Part shown: positions 62,656 to 64,000 of the stretch, one piece after another
Numbering within the stretch: the stretch's first letter is position 1
Layout of the letters: each line of letters begins with the position of its first letter
NCBI RefSeq assembly: GCF_001305965.1
Contig: NZ_JXQC01000003.1
Location: forward strand, 2,566,861-2,630,860
Direction: 5' to 3'
From: Erythrobacter sp. SG61-1L
Lineage (GTDB): Bacteria > Pseudomonadota > Alphaproteobacteria > Sphingomonadales > Sphingomonadaceae
DNA: 64,000 nt
Translations under genes and position numbers: made by a program
The notes under the pieces: generated by a model
Databases searched by the model: none
The model's input: only the letters and a program-made list of their open reading frames with translations
What the model was told of the DNA's origin: nothing

Positions 62656-63264
62656 GTGTTCAAAGCCGAACTGATCGAACGGGCAGCCCACTTCCGCACT
62701 GCGGAAGGCGATCCGATGCGGAAGCTGGAAAGCTGCCCCGCACTGGTTCTCAATGCCGATTACACTCCGCTGTCCTATTACCCGCTGAGCCTGTGGCCGT
62801 GGCAGACCGCGATCAAGGCGGTGTTCCTGGAACGGGTGGACATCGTCGCCAGCTATGAACGGCAGGTGCATTCGCCCTCGCTGGACATGCAGATCCCTTC
62901 GGTGATCGCGCTGCGGCAATATGTCCGGCCCAATGAATTTCCCGCATTCACCCGCTTCAACCTGTTCCTGCGCGACAGGTTCACTTGCCAATATTGCGGC
63001 AGCCCGGACCATCTGACCTTCGATCACGTGATCCCCCGGCGGCTGGGCGGCAAGACCACGTGGGAAAACATCCTCACCGCCTGCGCGCCCTGCAACATGA
63101 AGAAGGGCGGCCGCACCCCGGCACAGGCCCATATGCCCCCGCTGGTCGCACCGATCCGCCCGACCAGCTGGCAATTGCAGCAACAGGGCCGCAGCTTCCC
63201 CCCCAATTACCTGCACGAAACCTGGCGCGACTGGCTCTATTGGGACATCGAACTGGAAGCCTGA
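62656..63264 (+). CDS. HNH endonuclease family protein
   Basis: This 202-residue protein has a C-terminal HNH domain with two Cys pairs (CQYC and CAPC) and the catalytic HxxP segment FDHVIPRRLGGKTTWENIL. The N-terminal half (VLNADYTPLSYYPLSLWPWQ) is typical of a stand-alone HNH family common in alphaproteobacteria and cyanobacteria, whose role is not settled. The GTG at 62656 has GGGAGGA ten bases ahead, which I prefer over 62620. It is a conserved single gene, not part of a restriction system here. Confidence 0.85.
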   Translation: MFKAELIERAAHFRTAEGDPMRKLESCPALVLNADYTPLSYYPLSLWPWQTAIKAVFLERVDIVASYERQVHSPSLDMQIPSVIALRQYVRPNEFPAFTRFNLFLRDRFTCQYCGSPDHLTFDHVIPRRLGGKTTWENILTACAPCNMKKGGRTPAQAHMPPLVAPIRPTSWQLQQQGRSFPPNYLHETWRDWLYWDIELEA

Positions 63265-63652
63265 CAGCCTTGCGAAAGTGACACGCAACGGGCGGCGAAA
63301 CCTTGTGACCTTCGGGATCGGGTTTTCGGCATCGGGGGTTTTCAGCCGCCTGAAAAACGGCGGATTTACGCGGGTTTTCCGAGATTCGCCGCCGGGAAGT
63401 ACATTTCTGTCGCGCACTTTCGCGCAGGCGATGTGTGACTTTCCCCGCAGGCACTGTGTCACCCTTTTCGGGGCGACAAATTGAACCGGAAACGCATGCT
63501 GACCGATCATCCCGCAGGATGAAGCAGATTCCGGGCAAGTAGGAAAATGATTGTTCGGAAAGGGCGAGCACGCCCGCTTCCTCCCTTCGTCATTGCTGAC
63601 GCAGGCGGGAATCCAGCCATCTGTGAAATAAACCGAACACCTGCAATCCAGG
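63265..63652. other. Gene-free 388-bp region
   Basis: I see no gene. There is a small hairpin (CCGCC / GGCGG near 63350) and several GTGAC- or GTGTGAC-like words (63277, 63304, 63433, 63456), whose meaning is unclear. A single arm of the CGTCATT repeat family lies at 63588-63614. Confidence 0.5.
63588..63614. repeat. Single arm of the CGTCATT...GCAGGCGGGAA repeat family
   Basis: This stretch resembles one arm of the perfect inverted repeat at 33880-33951, with a few changes (CGTCATTGCTGACGCAGGCG...). No partner arm is visible downstream within about 200 bp. Confidence 0.6.
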
Positions 63653-64000
63653 CTACCGCTCTGCATCCAGGCCGGTGAACTCCACATGTGCGATGTCCAC
63701 CAGATAGGCTGGCGGCGCGTGATTCTCGCCTGAAACCGCAACGGTCAGCTTGCTGCGCGCCTCGGCCGGATAGACCTGCATCGCGCCCGGCTCCCGCTGG
63801 TCCGATATGAGGAGGCCCGCCCAGCGGTTCACGCAAGCGATCACTGCCGCTTCCCTGTCATCGAAGGCGACAAATTCGCGAACTTCGCCGTCAAACGCCG
63901 AGACTTGATGCCACACGGCGCGTTCCAGCCCAGCGCTACGGCTGCATGAGCGGAATGTGTGCTCGAAATAGCGCTGCTTGGCCTTGCCGGAATTCGCATA
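63653..64000 (-). CDS. Unrecognised protein, C-terminal part (cut by window edge)
   Basis: An open frame of 115 codons enters from the right edge and ends with TAG at 63653. The visible C-terminal part includes FEHTFRSCSRSAGLERAVWH, VREFVAFDDREAAVIACVNR and AYLVDIAHVEFTGLDAER. It has no membrane segment or known motif. A GTG at 63916 could start an 87-residue version, but the frame is open beyond it to the edge, so a longer gene is more likely. Not recognised. Confidence 0.45.
   Translation of the reverse strand, partial: YANSGKAKQRYFEHTFRSCSRSAGLERAVWHQVSAFDGEVREFVAFDDREAAVIACVNRWAGLLISDQREPGAMQVYPAEARSKLTVAVSGENHAPPAYLVDIAHVEFTGLDAER

Overview
The window is a stretch of GC-rich alphaproteobacterial chromosome, most likely from the order Sphingomonadales (Novosphingobium, Erythrobacter or a relative). 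This rests on the gene content and protein character: a CtrA response regulator, a DUF4167 protein beside prmC and prfA, a HIG1-type twin-membrane protein with PduO and GluQ, a PhoX/DUF839 phosphatase, a GroEL ending in a GGMGGMGF tail, a bacterial Cdc48-like AAA ATPase, and many short intergenic inverted repeats of the kinds common in sphingomonads. The species assignment is inference. Almost everything is core, single-copy housekeeping DNA. There is no phage, insertion sequence, CRISPR array, rRNA or recognisable tRNA.

Layout. 1-3.1 kb: the N-terminal part of nadE (minus) and a Tat-exported PhoX phosphatase (plus). 3.3-11.9 kb: rpoC and rpoB on the minus strand, with their own near-consensus promoter at 12086-12114. 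12.2-13.2 kb: a small operon (42-aa membrane peptide, DUF2975 protein, XRE regulator) with a strong promoter and a nested palindromic operator. 13.2-14.5 kb: rplJ-rplL on the plus strand behind a leader of about 260 nt, so the usual rplJL-rpoBC unit is split and divergent here. 14.7-20.7 kb: lipoprotein cytochrome c, a MATE exporter, CIRCE-controlled groES-groEL, a class A beta-lactamase-like protein and a repeat-rich small lipoprotein. 20.9-27.4 kb: polA, an overlapping MscS-type channel and the Cdc48-like ATPase. 27.9-32.2 kb: a lipoprotein, then scoA, an e(P4)-type phosphatase and scoB in one overlapping operon, and an MFS carrier.

32.2-34.2 kb is the most accessory-looking part. It holds a less GC-rich two-helix membrane protein of unknown role, then a near-consensus promoter at 33442-33470 that faces no convincing gene but a GC-rich, hairpin-rich stretch of about 390 bp (a candidate structured RNA), then two perfect inverted repeats. 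34.2-42.8 kb is a minus-strand run: metK, lnt, DUF4167, prmC, prfA, hisS and an LLM-class flavin oxidoreductase. 43.1-49.6 kb: ppa, a second MATE exporter, pmbA, a small membrane protein, lptB and rpoN, the last two separated by a perfect 32-bp inverted repeat. 49.8-54.2 kb: ctrA, a secreted TonB-like protein, trmB, a TauE/SafE permease and a YbdG-type MscS. 54.4-63.3 kb: maeB divergent from mutS, a small anchored acidic protein, 3-hydroxybutyryl-CoA dehydrogenase, the gluQ-HIG1-pduO operon and an HNH endonuclease. The right edge cuts an unrecognised minus-strand gene.

Functionally the window joins transcription (rpoB, rpoC, rpoN, ctrA), translation (rplJ, rplL, prfA, prmC, hisS, trmB, gluQ), protein quality control (groESL, Cdc48), DNA replication and repair (polA, mutS), envelope biogenesis (lnt, lptB, the small lipoproteins) and acyl-CoA/ketone-body and C4 metabolism (scoAB, 3-hydroxybutyryl-CoA dehydrogenase, maeB, pduO). 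Start sites were moved inward where a Shine-Dalgarno sequence or the family's normal N terminus argued for it.
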